Shown: positions 46,241-55,435 of the stretch, piece after piece
Layout: the number at the start of each line of letters is the position of its first letter
How positions within the stretch are numbered: position 1 is the first letter of the stretch
Assembly (NCBI RefSeq): GCF_002355155.1
Contig: NZ_AP017369.1
Span: 2,232,001-2,296,000, forward strand
Direction of reading: 5' to 3'
DNA length: 64,000 nucleotides
Source: Corynebacterium suranareeae
GTDB taxonomy: Bacteria; Actinomycetota; Actinomycetes; Mycobacteriales; Mycobacteriaceae
Notes under the pieces: generated by a model
What the model saw: the letters and a program-made list of their open reading frames with translations, nothing else
Databases searched by the model: none
Told to the model about the DNA's origin: nothing
Translations under genes and position numbers: made by a program

Positions 46241-47029
46241 TTAGCCTTGGATGGCAGGATCATCGACCCCGCCGATTCGGCTAAATGGCAGCACAATGGC
46301 TTGAACTTTGCCCTTGATGTTTTCCTCCGGGATGGTGCCTTGGTACTCATCGCCCAGATGGTAGCGGGAATCCATGGAATTGGTGCGGTTGTCGCCCATC
46401 ATGAAATAGTTGCCCTCAGGAACGGTGATCGGCCCGAAATAGTTTCCTCCGCACTCAGCGGAGCCAGAGGTTTCATCGATTGGGAATTGAGCAGGTTGAA
46501 GCGTGTAGCTATCATCTACTTCCTTACCGTCGACCATGATTCCAGGGTCTCCTTCTTGGCAGGAAACAGTCTGACCACCGGTAGCGATAATGCGCTTGAC
46601 CAGGTCATTTTCATCCGGCGCGACAAGCCCCACGTAGGAACCCAAATTCTGCAACCCCCGGATGACCGAGTTGTCCGAACGCTGGGTGGTAAACCCTACG
46701 TTCCACGAATCAGTTCCCTTGAAAACGATGACGTCTCCTGGTTCTGGATCGCTGAAATAGTAGGAAACTTTCTCCACCAAAATGCGATCACCCGTGCACC
46801 CCTCACATCCGTGCAAGGTTGGCTCCATCGATCCACTGGGGATCATATACATCCGTCCAACGAATGTCTGTAGGACGAAAATCAACGCGAGGGTCAGCAC
46901 GACCACCACCGGGATTTCGATGTACCACGGTGTTGGCTTTGATTCCTTTTTCGACTTTCTAGCACGTCGACCGAACCGACCGCCCTGGTTGGAATCGTCA
47001 GAATTAGATGCACTAGATAAATCAGTCAC
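46241..47029 (-). CDS. lepB: signal peptidase I
   Basis: 262 residues. Serine-lysine protease cleaving Sec signal peptides outside the membrane. Nucleophile S67 in IPSGSMEPTL and general base K145 in DLVKRIIATGG; the box E motif GDNRTNSMDSRYH is also present. A single N-terminal anchor (about 38-55) follows a basic, Ser-rich cytosolic stretch of about 35 residues. ATG 47029 with weak ribosome site. Likely processes the secreted proteins found elsewhere in the window. Confidence 0.95.
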   Translation of the reverse strand: MTDLSSASNSDDSNQGGRFGRRARKSKKESKPTPWYIEIPVVVVLTLALIFVLQTFVGRMYMIPSGSMEPTLHGCEGCTGDRILVEKVSYYFSDPEPGDVIVFKGTDSWNVGFTTQRSDNSVIRGLQNLGSYVGLVAPDENDLVKRIIATGGQTVSCQEGDPGIMVDGKEVDDSYTLQPAQFPIDETSGSAECGGNYFGPITVPEGNYFMMGDNRTNSMDSRYHLGDEYQGTIPEENIKGKVQAIVLPFSRIGGVDDPAIQG

Positions 47030-47098
47030 GGAAGTTCACTTTAGCAGTATTACTTTAGAGCTGATTAGACCTATGTAAATGCAATGAAAAAGTCGGCT

Positions 47099-47129
47099 AA
47101 GACAGCACATAATTTTTCCGTGCTGTCTT
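47099..47129 (-). terminator. terminator of the HtrA-like gene
   Basis: AAGACAGCAC (47099-47108) with GTGCTGTCTT (47120-47129), minus-strand tail GACTTTTTCATT. It separates the protease gene from the downstream lepB operon. Confidence 0.75.
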
Positions 47130-47164
47130 CTCCATCCAATGATGGGCCTATAAAAGGGCGGAAC

Positions 47165-48742
47165 CTATTTAAGACGGAACGTAGAGACAATTCCCTCCAA
47201 CACTGTGGTTAGTTCATATTCACCGTTGAGCTGAGTCAACAGCACTAATGTTCCAGTTTGCTCGTAATCTTGTGTGGCCAACACGATGAGAGTTGTGCCA
47301 TCGCAGTCATATTCGTTGAACGGGCCACGATAGTATCCGTCATCCCAGGTATCAGTGGTTAATAGGTCACAGCTTTGGTTGAAACTGAATTGGTCCAATG
47401 CTGCCTCAGGAGCCGTACCTGCATCAGTTGCCAGCATCCAGATTCCAGATGCACTGAATGTTTCCCAAAACGCGCCCAAATCAGGTGCTGCTGCTACAGA
47501 GTTCCAGAATCTTCCTTGTGGGTCGGTCCAGGCTTCCCCGTCGATTTGTGCCCATTCGACTGGCACTGACACGGCAATAGTTGATTCATTATCCGTAATT
47601 TCCACGGATTGGCCACTATATTCACCGACAGCTGCGGCCGCAGCGGGGTCCTGTCCCCCAAAGACATTTTCGGCAGTAACCGCTAATTCTCTGCCATTAA
47701 TTTGGCCCTCAAGTAGCACTTCCGCACTTGGCCGAAGAACTTCAACATCAATGGTGCCATCGACTCCTTGGGTGTCTAGAACTTGGCAATAGCTACCTAG
47801 GTTTCCGCCGTCACCAACACTTACACCGCCAAGTTTAAGAATCAGATCACCAGGCTCTATTCCTGCCTTATCTGCGGGACCGCCCGCTTCCACCGAAGAC
47901 ACCCACACGCCGAAAAATTGAGGGTCGCCACTGTCCCATGCTTGCGCATTAATTCCAATTGATGAGACACGTTTGCCATCGATCATGTCCTGAATAACGT
48001 CTTTTACGACGTCTCTATGGATGGCAAAACTGTAGTCAAGTGAATCATCACCGGCATAATTAACGCCTAAGACTTTGGCATCGGCAGTAATCAGTGGACC
48101 TCCAGAATTTCCACCACGGATACGTGCATCATGTTCGATAACATGTTCCAAAGAAGCCCATTGGGTATCAAATTCAAAGTCAGACTTTGACACAATTCCC
48201 CTGGTCAACGTGAAATCATCAGCGTATCCCACTGGAAATCCAGCCGAGTACACATCCAGACCTGTAGTGATGTTTCCTTCGAACCACTCGAAGTGAGGGA
48301 GGTCTTTTGCACTTAGTTGTACAACAGCGAGGTCCAAGCATTCAGATGCACCAAGCACTCGCATGCTTGCTTTGTCATCACCATCTGCACCGTACAATCC
48401 ATCCAAACGGCCAGCACCAACCACCACGTGATTATTTGTAATGGCAATTCCTGACGGATCAATAATAAACCCAGATCCTTGCCAAGCAGATTCTGAAGGA
48501 TCAAGCGTACCTGGCTCAATAAATGTACCTTGACCTGTGATTTTCACTGTCGCATCTGCCAACGAATCAAAAGTCACAGCATGTTGACTCGCAGCTATTA
48601 CTCCATCACCGCCATTGCTTGCGGCTTCTAGCGATTCATCGGTCCCGGTTGACGTGGAACAACTTGCGGCCAATAAAGCCAAGACGCTAAGCACCGAACA
48701 GCTCGCGTAACTAAACCTTCGGGGAAATATTTTAAGAACCAT
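47165..48742 (-). CDS. HtrA/DegP-like serine protease lipoprotein with PDZ domain
   Basis: 525 residues. Lipoprotein signal with lipobox ending at C28 (ALLAASC). Trypsin-fold domain with catalytic triad H105 (ITNNHVVVGAG), D137 (ECLDLAVVQL) and S213 (RGGNSGGPLI), then a PDZ domain (about 245-330, GPADKAGIEPGDLILKLGG). An extra C-terminal domain of about 180 residues, of unknown type, follows (about 345-525). HtrA proteins degrade or refold damaged envelope proteins. ATG 48742 with AAGGAG upstream; the frame is open to 48763. Single-gene unit. Confidence 0.9.
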   Translation of the reverse strand: MVLKIFPRRFSYASCSVLSVLALLAASCSTSTGTDESLEAASNGGDGVIAASQHAVTFDSLADATVKITGQGTFIEPGTLDPSESAWQGSGFIIDPSGIAITNNHVVVGAGRLDGLYGADGDDKASMRVLGASECLDLAVVQLSAKDLPHFEWFEGNITTGLDVYSAGFPVGYADDFTLTRGIVSKSDFEFDTQWASLEHVIEHDARIRGGNSGGPLITADAKVLGVNYAGDDSLDYSFAIHRDVVKDVIQDMIDGKRVSSIGINAQAWDSGDPQFFGVWVSSVEAGGPADKAGIEPGDLILKLGGVSVGDGGNLGSYCQVLDTQGVDGTIDVEVLRPSAEVLLEGQINGRELAVTAENVFGGQDPAAAAAVGEYSGQSVEITDNESTIAVSVPVEWAQIDGEAWTDPQGRFWNSVAAAPDLGAFWETFSASGIWMLATDAGTAPEAALDQFSFNQSCDLLTTDTWDDGYYRGPFNEYDCDGTTLIVLATQDYEQTGTLVLLTQLNGEYELTTVLEGIVSTFRLK

Positions 48743-49105
48743 GATGGGCTCCTTTGTTTGCACCCTGGATCACACGCATATCCAAAGGTGGGTAAATAGG
48801 TGCAAGACATTGACCAATCTAAAAAAGTTACAAATGAGGACTCAAACCCTAAGTGCAAAGCCTTTTATGCAAAACCCTTTAACTGACCCTTAAACCAACC
48901 CTTTAACTAACCCAGCCCAAAATTCCTACAAAGCACCCAACGATTCACAAAACTTTTTCCTGGAGTAAGTTTCTCCAATTTTACTACTTTTTACCTGGAA
49001 AATACATCAACATCATTAGGTATTTCAAGCCAGCACGCACGCTCTACCCAATCGCACACGCTTGCCCGTTTGACAAATATTTTTAGGCTTGGCTAACTTT
49101 TCTTT
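48743..49105. other. 363-bp intergenic region between protease and siderophore-binding genes
   Basis: Divergent control region. It includes short direct repeats of CCCTTTAACT (48875-48910) and a DtxR-like sequence at its right end (separate entry). No coding sequence. Confidence 0.5.
49082..49100. promoter_or_regulatory. putative DtxR operator upstream of the siderophore-binding lipoprotein
   Basis: TTAGGCTTGGCTAACTTTT at 49082-49100 matches the 19-bp DtxR consensus at about 14 positions, strongest in the left half, and ends 5 bp before the ATG at 49106. Placement fits repression of an iron-uptake gene when iron is sufficient. Confidence 0.55.
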
Positions 49106-50068
49106 ATGCCTAAATCTACGCGGGTGACCCCCACGAGCATCGCACAAGCAAAACTCTCTCGTCGTGCTTTTCTCGGAACGTTGCTGGGGACTACAACGCT
49201 CGCTATTGCTGCATGCTCACAAACATCACAATCATCTGAAACATCCCAAGGTCAAACATCGTCAGCTGCAGACAGTCCTTCTGAAGATCAGCGCATTGTC
49301 GCTCTCAACACGGGACAATTGGATAACTTGCTGTTGCTAGGAATTACCCCAGTTGGAGTTGCAGCAGCTAAAAATGCCGACCTTATTCCGCAGTTCCTCA
49401 GGGATCGTTTCGGTGCAGAGATGGATCTAGATAGCATTGCAGATTGTGGTTTTCGCCAAGATCCAGATATTGAAGCCATTGCAAATCTAAATCCCACTTT
49501 GATCTGCGCAAATTCTCGATCCGATGAAGCACTGCTGACCAAACTGCGCGCCATCGCCCCTGTGGTAACCGGCGAAGGTGGTGGTGAAAACTGGAAGCAG
49601 GATCTTCTCACCATTGCAGAAGCAGCAAACGTGAAAGACAAAGCCGAAAGTCTCCTGCAAGAGTACGAAGACACCGCAGCTGAGATTGCAGCAAACCAGC
49701 CCAGCACGCCACCATCAGTGTCTTTCCTCCGCACAAAGGATGATGCATTCCAGATGTATGGGGCTGAGTCAATGGCAGGTACCGTTGCTGGGGATTGTGG
49801 ATTCGCTCGCCCAGAAGCCCAACAATTCACCGATCAGGCTGGACAAGACTTATCCGCTGAGCTCATTGCCGAAGCAGACGCCGACTGGTTGTTCTACGGA
49901 GTGCAAGACGGAAAATCCAGCCCAGAAGACACCCCTTTGTGGCCCTCACTGAAAGCAGTTCAATCTGGTCAAGCTATCGCCGTGGATTATGATTCCTGGT
50001 ACATGAACGCCTCACTGGTTTCAGCTGGCATTATTCTTGATGGATTAAAAACTAACGTCGCAGTTTAA
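49106..50068 (+). CDS. iron-siderophore ABC transporter substrate-binding lipoprotein (FecB/FhuD type)
   Basis: 320 residues. The export signal combines a twin-arginine motif (SRRAFLG, residues 18-24) with a lipobox (IAAC, C37). The mature protein has the type III binding-protein layout, two domains joined by a long helix, with typical stretches LDNLLLLGITPVGVA, PDIEAIANLNPTLICAN and WLFYGVQDG. No permease or ATPase gene lies in the window. ATG 49106. The stop lies in the first unit of a tandem repeat. A DtxR-like operator precedes the gene. Probably delivers ferric siderophore or haem. Confidence 0.87.
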   Translation: MPKSTRVTPTSIAQAKLSRRAFLGTLLGTTTLAIAACSQTSQSSETSQGQTSSAADSPSEDQRIVALNTGQLDNLLLLGITPVGVAAAKNADLIPQFLRDRFGAEMDLDSIADCGFRQDPDIEAIANLNPTLICANSRSDEALLTKLRAIAPVVTGEGGGENWKQDLLTIAEAANVKDKAESLLQEYEDTAAEIAANQPSTPPSVSFLRTKDDAFQMYGAESMAGTVAGDCGFARPEAQQFTDQAGQDLSAELIAEADADWLFYGVQDGKSSPEDTPLWPSLKAVQSGQAIAVDYDSWYMNASLVSAGIILDGLKTNVAV

Positions 50069-50153
50069 GCAGTTAAGCAGCTAAGCAGTTTAAGCAGTTT
50101 AAGCAGTTAAGCAGTTAAGCAACTAAGCAGCTAAGCAGCTTAAACCGTTTAAG
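50060..50153. repeat. tandem repeat of an 8-9 bp unit (AAGCAGTT)
   Basis: About eleven units of AAGCAGTT(T) or AAGCAGCT, starting at the last codons of the lipoprotein gene and including its TAA stop. Variants AAGCAACT and AAACCGTTT lie at the right end. Non-coding apart from the first unit. Length changes by slippage would not alter the protein. Confidence 0.8.
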
Positions 50154-50178
50154 TACTTCAATTAGCTTAGATCAGACC

Positions 50179-50201
50179 GCCGGACACACAATGTGTCCGG
50201 C
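50179..50201. terminator. bidirectional terminator between the lipoprotein gene and rplS
   Basis: GCCGGACACA (50179-50188) with TGTGTCCGGC (50192-50201), a 3-nt loop. It sits between convergent genes. Confidence 0.7.
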
Positions 50202-50223
50202 TCACATCTCTATCAAAAGCAGA

Positions 50224-50262
50224 AAACCCCCAACCATTCACTAAAAGTGAACGATCAGGGGC
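50224..50262 (-). terminator. rplS terminator
   Basis: Imperfect stem on the minus strand (CCCCTGATCGTTCACT with AGTGAATGGTTGGGGG), 3-nt loop and a TTTTCTGC tail. Confidence 0.6.
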
Positions 50263-50304
50263 TAGTCCAAAAGCTAGCAAGTAGCTATAGACCAAACGCT
50301 AAAA

Positions 50305-50646
<342 letters not shown>

Positions 50647-50919
50647 TTAAACAATCCTTTTGCTAGTAGGGAAAGAGGACCCTGGCGGCACTTTCCCAGT
50701 TTTGGGACGCTCGGCCGGTTCGTATCCGTTTCAATTTTCGAAGCTGTTACTTTCAACCCAACCGAAATCGGGTTTGCACAGTCAACTGGAATATTCTTTC
50801 ACATCCCCTACCCTATTTTCAAACCTGAATTCCACCCCCCTCATTCGGGTGCCGATTTTCAACGAAGTTTTATCTAATCGTTGACAAAAGTATGTTGTCA
50901 GGCTTGACTGGTTGCACAT

Positions 50920-51015
50920 TACCCCACGGGTGCCCAAAGCATTGGGCTGAGATTGTGCGCTGTTGCTGCGCGGGACCGTTCGAACCTGTCTGGTTAGAAC
51001 CAGCGAAGGAAGCGA
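50920..51015 (+). promoter_or_regulatory. TPP (THI-box) riboswitch
   Basis: All core elements are present in order: ACGGGTGCCC (50926-50935), GGGCTGAGAT (50944-50953), a variable stem, and CGAACCTGTCTGGTTAGAAC (50981-51000) with the GCGAAGGAA end (51003-51011). Upstream is TTGACA (50881-50886). It ends 15 nt before the thiE GTG, so translation or transcription of the thi operon is shut off by thiamine pyrophosphate. Confidence 0.95.
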
Positions 51016-51029
51016 GGACTGATTGACCC

Positions 51030-51695
51030 GTGTATAAAAATCGTTTTGACCTGCGTTGTTATGTCGTAACTGGTGCTGGTTCCGTTGAGGAGATCGTGCA
51101 CACCGCGTCGCAAGCCGCCTTAGGTGGTGCGGGTGTTATCCAGGTACGTTCAAAACCGATTTCGCCAGAGGCGATGAGAGAGCTAGCGGCCAAGGTCGCG
51201 GTCGAGGTTGCGCGGTGCAACCCTAAAACGCGTGTGCTTATCGACGACCACCTCGACGTTGCTATTTCCTTAATGCGTGAGGGTTTACCGATTCACGGTG
51301 TGCATCTTGGACAAGATGATGTCTCGGTTTTTCAAGCTCGTGAGTTGTTAGGTTCTGATGCGATTATTGGATTGACTACTGGCACAGCAGAGCTGGTGAC
51401 TGCAGCTAATGAGGCTGCCCATGTGTTGGATTACATCGGTGCTGGCCCGTTTAGAAAAACCCCAACGAAGGACTCTGGTCGCCCACCCATTGGTCTTGAT
51501 GGCTATCCCCCATTGGTGAAGTTGTCGGCGCTGCCGGTCGTGGCTATCGGTGATGTCACCCCTGATGATGTCCGCGATCTCAGCGCTACCGGCGTGGCGG
51601 GTGTTGCGATGGTTCGGGCCTTTTCACAATCTGATAATCCGCAAAAAGTCGCGCATGAAGTGCTGGAAAATTTTGAGGCGGGAAGGGCCTTATGA
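51030..51695 (+). CDS. thiE: thiamine-phosphate synthase
   Basis: 221 residues, TIM-barrel enzyme joining HMP-PP and the thiazole phosphate into thiamine monophosphate. Visible: VLIDDHLDVAISLMREG, HGVHLGQDDVSV, and the phosphate-binding GDVTPDDVRDLSATGVAGVAM. Start GTG 51030; AGGA about 12 nt upstream inside the riboswitch 3' end. The stop overlaps thiO by 4 bp. First gene of the TPP-regulated thiEOSGF operon. Confidence 0.94.
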   Translation: MYKNRFDLRCYVVTGAGSVEEIVHTASQAALGGAGVIQVRSKPISPEAMRELAAKVAVEVARCNPKTRVLIDDHLDVAISLMREGLPIHGVHLGQDDVSVFQARELLGSDAIIGLTTGTAELVTAANEAAHVLDYIGAGPFRKTPTKDSGRPPIGLDGYPPLVKLSALPVVAIGDVTPDDVRDLSATGVAGVAMVRAFSQSDNPQKVAHEVLENFEAGRAL

Positions 51696-52816
51696 CTAAG
51701 AGCGCAATTGTCATTGGTGGCGGAATCATCGGCTTGACCACATGTTTTGAATTCCAAGAGGCGGGTTTTCAAGTCACGTTGATTGATCCTGATCCAATTT
51801 CTGGGGCAACCCACCATGCTGGCGGAATGTTAGCCCCTACTGCTGAGGTGCAGTATCAGCAGCAGGATTTGATTCAGTTGATGAAAGAATCGGCAAGGCT
51901 TTATCCCGATTTGCTCGAGCGGGTCTCCAAATACACAGACCTTCCCACCGGCTACCGCACAGAGGGCACGCTGTTGGTGGGTGCGGATCGCACGGATGGT
52001 CTGCATGTTGCTGAGCTCATCAAATACATGCACTTGATGGATCTTCCCGTGGATTTTTTAACTACTCGTCAGGCTAGATCCGCGGAACCAGCATTGTCAC
52101 CCCGAATTTCCAAAGTGGTCAACATTGATGGTGATCACCAGGTTGCTCCTCGTTTGTATGCCCGGGCGTTATTGGACGCAATTCTGCAGCGGGGTGCAGA
52201 GCACATCGCCGACACTGTGATCTCTATTGATGGCCACGACCCCTGCTTGACCGTAACCATGGGTTCGGGGGTGAGGGTGGCGTCGAAAAGCGTTGTTGTT
52301 TTAGCGGCAGGCCTAGGCGCCGCACGCATTCCTGGGTGGTTTGAGGGCGCAAACCCGCTGCAGTTGCGGCCGGTGTACGGCGATATTATTCGCGTTCGGG
52401 TGCCGGAGAAGTTGCAGCCGATGGTGAGCAAAGTGATTCGCGGATTTGTGGAGGATCGGCAGGTTTATATCATTCCCCGCGATGATGGCACGTTAGCTAT
52501 TGGTGCGACCAGCCGTGAAGACCACCCGCATCCTAAAACTGGCTCGGTTTATGATCTCCTCCGCGATGCCACCCGTCTGGTTCCAGGTATTGAGGAAACT
52601 GAATTCCTCGAAGTCACTTGTGGTGCCCGCCCGGGAACTCCCGATGATATTCCATATTTGGGATGGGTGGGTTCCAACGTCATTGTGTCAACAGGCTATT
52701 TCCGCCACGGCATTTTACTGGCGGCTCTCGGTGCGCGCGCTGCCGTAGATCTGGCCACCAAGAAGCCCGTGTTCCCCACTCTTGATGTGTGCGATCCTTT
52801 TCGCCACCGCACTTAA
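51692..52816 (+). CDS. thiO: glycine oxidase ThiO
   Basis: 374 residues, FAD amine oxidase of the DAO family. N-terminal dinucleotide loop VIGGGIIGLTTCFEF (7-21), HHAGGMLAPTAE near residues 36-47, and a C-terminal GYFRHGILLAALGARAAVDL motif. It oxidises glycine to iminoglycine for thiazole formation, the aerobic alternative to ThiH. Its ATG overlaps the thiE stop. Confidence 0.93.
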   Translation: MTKSAIVIGGGIIGLTTCFEFQEAGFQVTLIDPDPISGATHHAGGMLAPTAEVQYQQQDLIQLMKESARLYPDLLERVSKYTDLPTGYRTEGTLLVGADRTDGLHVAELIKYMHLMDLPVDFLTTRQARSAEPALSPRISKVVNIDGDHQVAPRLYARALLDAILQRGAEHIADTVISIDGHDPCLTVTMGSGVRVASKSVVVLAAGLGAARIPGWFEGANPLQLRPVYGDIIRVRVPEKLQPMVSKVIRGFVEDRQVYIIPRDDGTLAIGATSREDHPHPKTGSVYDLLRDATRLVPGIEETEFLEVTCGARPGTPDDIPYLGWVGSNVIVSTGYFRHGILLAALGARAAVDLATKKPVFPTLDVCDPFRHRT

Positions 52817-52833
52817 AAAGGACTTTCTTTAAG

Positions 52834-53815
<982 letters not shown>

Positions 53816-53816
53816 A

Positions 53817-54893
53817 ATGTCACAACTTCCAGATATTGAACTTCATCGAACTGCCCGACAGCTAGCATTGCCTGGCTATGGCATCGAACAACAAACAATA
53901 CTGCATAATGCCCACGTTCTCGTCATTGGCGCAGGCGGTTTGGGCTGCCCAGCCATGCAGTCGCTCGCCTCAGCAGGTGTTGGAACCATCACGGTTATCG
54001 ATGATGACACAGTAGATATTTCCAATATCCACCGTCAGATCCTGTTCGGGGCAAGTGATGTCGGGCAGTCTAAAGTCTCCGTTGCAGCCAGGTGCCTCAA
54101 AGAGCTCCAACCAAGCATCACCGTCAACGCCCTGAATCAGCGAATCACTCCAGAAAACGCCTGCGCACTGGTCGCTTCAGTCGATCTTGTCCTAGACGGA
54201 TCCGATTCATTCAGCACCAAGTACCTCGTATCCGACGCCGCTGAAATCACCGGAACCCCACTTATTTGGGCAACTGTGCTGCGTTTTCACGGCGAACTCG
54301 CACTCTTCCACTCAGGGCCTAACAACCGCGGCGTCGGTCTTCGCGACGTCTTCCCCGAACAACCATCAGCAGATTTCGTCCCCGATTGCGCCACCGCTGG
54401 AGTCCTCGGCGCCACCACCGCGACCATCGGAGCACTCATGGCCACACATGCCATCGGATTTCTCACAAAGATCGGCGACGTCCAACCAGGAGTCCTCCTT
54501 TCCTACGACGCATTCCCCGCCACCACACGCAGCTTCCGCGTCTCCGCCGACCCCGCGCGCCCACTGGTCACCGAGCTCCGCAGCTCCTACGAGGCAGCAA
54601 GGCCCGAAACAACAACGCTTATCGACGCCACCCTCAACCATCTCCTCACCGCCCTCGACATCCGCGAACCTCATGAAGTCCTCCTCAAAGACCTCCCCGA
54701 GGGCGCAACCTCACTCAAACTGCCCTTAAGCCAGATCAACTCCGAAGACGATGTGGTGGAAGCTCTTTCAGGTCTTGACCAGGACATTTTGGTTTATTGT
54801 GCCTCCGGAAAACGCAGCGCCGACTTCATAACCAAGTACTCCCACCTAGGCCATAGGTTCATAAATCTGCCTGGTGGAGTCAACGCGTTGTAG
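53817..54893 (+). CDS. thiF: ThiF/MoeB-type adenylyltransferase with C-terminal rhodanese domain
   Basis: 358 residues. E1-like domain (about 1-250): GAGGLGCPAMQSLASAG nucleotide loop, IDDDTVDISNIHRQILFG, catalytic cysteine in PDCATAGVLG. A C-terminal rhodanese domain (about 265-358) has active cysteine C328 in VYCASGKRS, so one protein activates ThiS and supplies sulfur. The two CxxC zinc knuckles of E. coli ThiF/MoeB are absent, as in actinobacterial MoeZ. Start ATG 53817, 1 bp after thiG. Last gene of the operon; no strong terminator follows before the repeat region. Confidence 0.92.
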   Translation: MSQLPDIELHRTARQLALPGYGIEQQTILHNAHVLVIGAGGLGCPAMQSLASAGVGTITVIDDDTVDISNIHRQILFGASDVGQSKVSVAARCLKELQPSITVNALNQRITPENACALVASVDLVLDGSDSFSTKYLVSDAAEITGTPLIWATVLRFHGELALFHSGPNNRGVGLRDVFPEQPSADFVPDCATAGVLGATTATIGALMATHAIGFLTKIGDVQPGVLLSYDAFPATTRSFRVSADPARPLVTELRSSYEAARPETTTLIDATLNHLLTALDIREPHEVLLKDLPEGATSLKLPLSQINSEDDVVEALSGLDQDILVYCASGKRSADFITKYSHLGHRFINLPGGVNAL

Positions 54894-54913
54894 CCTGCCC
54901 GGCAGCTTTATAA

Positions 54914-54969
54914 CCAAACATACGTGCCAAACTTTCAGGTTTTTCAAGATTCTTGGCACCGATGTTTGG
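54914..54969. repeat. palindromic unit, CCAAACATACGTGCC type (third copy)
   Basis: CCAAACATACGTGCCAA (54914-54930) and TTGGCACCGATGTTTGG (54953-54969) form an imperfect palindrome matching the units at 25619-25746. It lies 20 bp after thiF and may also terminate the thi operon. Confidence 0.8.
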
Positions 54970-55005
54970 TGTCTTTCGGCACTGCTTAAAGCCAGAAACT
55001 ACGTG

Positions 55006-55332
55006 AGGCGTTTATCGCCCGCTTAAGGCCCCAAGATTTTCGCACAAGTATTTGTATGGATCAGGCTCTAAAAACCTCTTAGAAGCGCTGCTGGGGAGGT
55101 GTGACCTTTAGGGTTAGAGGCCGAAATTTGAGAGCGACCAAACCAGGAGACCCAGAATCTTCAAAAACTTAAATGTTGGGTCTCTGTGTTTGGTAATGAG
55201 CTCGATCCACCAAACCAGGAGACCCACAAACGTCGAAAAAGTGATTTCTGGGTCTCCTGGTTTGGTCTTATGCCGTCTTATGCTGCCAAGCACGCGAACA
55301 GCTATTTCAGCACTAATTTGACCCAAGCCGGG
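55006..55332. repeat. composite intergenic repeat, copy 2 (inverse orientation)
   Basis: Reverse-complement relative of 25783-26126. Contains the GCGATAAACGCCT box (about 55006-55030, as AGGCGTTTATCGC), the flank GAAGCGCTGCTGGGGAGG to GAGAGCG (55082-55136), hairpins 55138-55193 and 55210-55265 with CCAAACCAGGAGACCCA arms, GGCATAAGACC, and the ACCCGGCTTGGGTC segment (55319-55332, as GACCCAAGCCGGGT). No gene inside. Confidence 0.85.
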
Positions 55333-55338
55333 TCTTAG

Positions 55339-55435
55339 AAGCGCGTCTGGGGAGGCATGACTTTGGGGTCCAAGGCCAAACCAGTGTGCCCACAATCTTC
55401 AAAAATCGATTTACTGAGCACGCCAGTTTGGTTAG
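55339..55435. repeat. additional partial repeat unit, CCAAACCAGTGTGCCCA type
   Basis: A second copy of the flank (AAGCGCGTCTGGGGAGG, 55340-55356) followed by a palindrome with arms CCAAACCAGTGTGCCCA (about 55376-55392) and GAGCACGCCAGTTTGG (about 55417-55432). Immediately downstream of the tex stop; probably acts as the tex terminator region. Confidence 0.7.

Noticed and set aside
53817..54893. Loss of zinc cysteines in ThiF as a sign of inactivation
   Set aside because: Actinobacterial MoeZ-type proteins also lack them while keeping the catalytic and rhodanese cysteines, both present here.
55114..55395. 93-codon minus-strand frame after thiF
   Set aside because: Lies wholly in the inverse repeat copy; similarity to the 25.9-kb frame is explained by the repeat.
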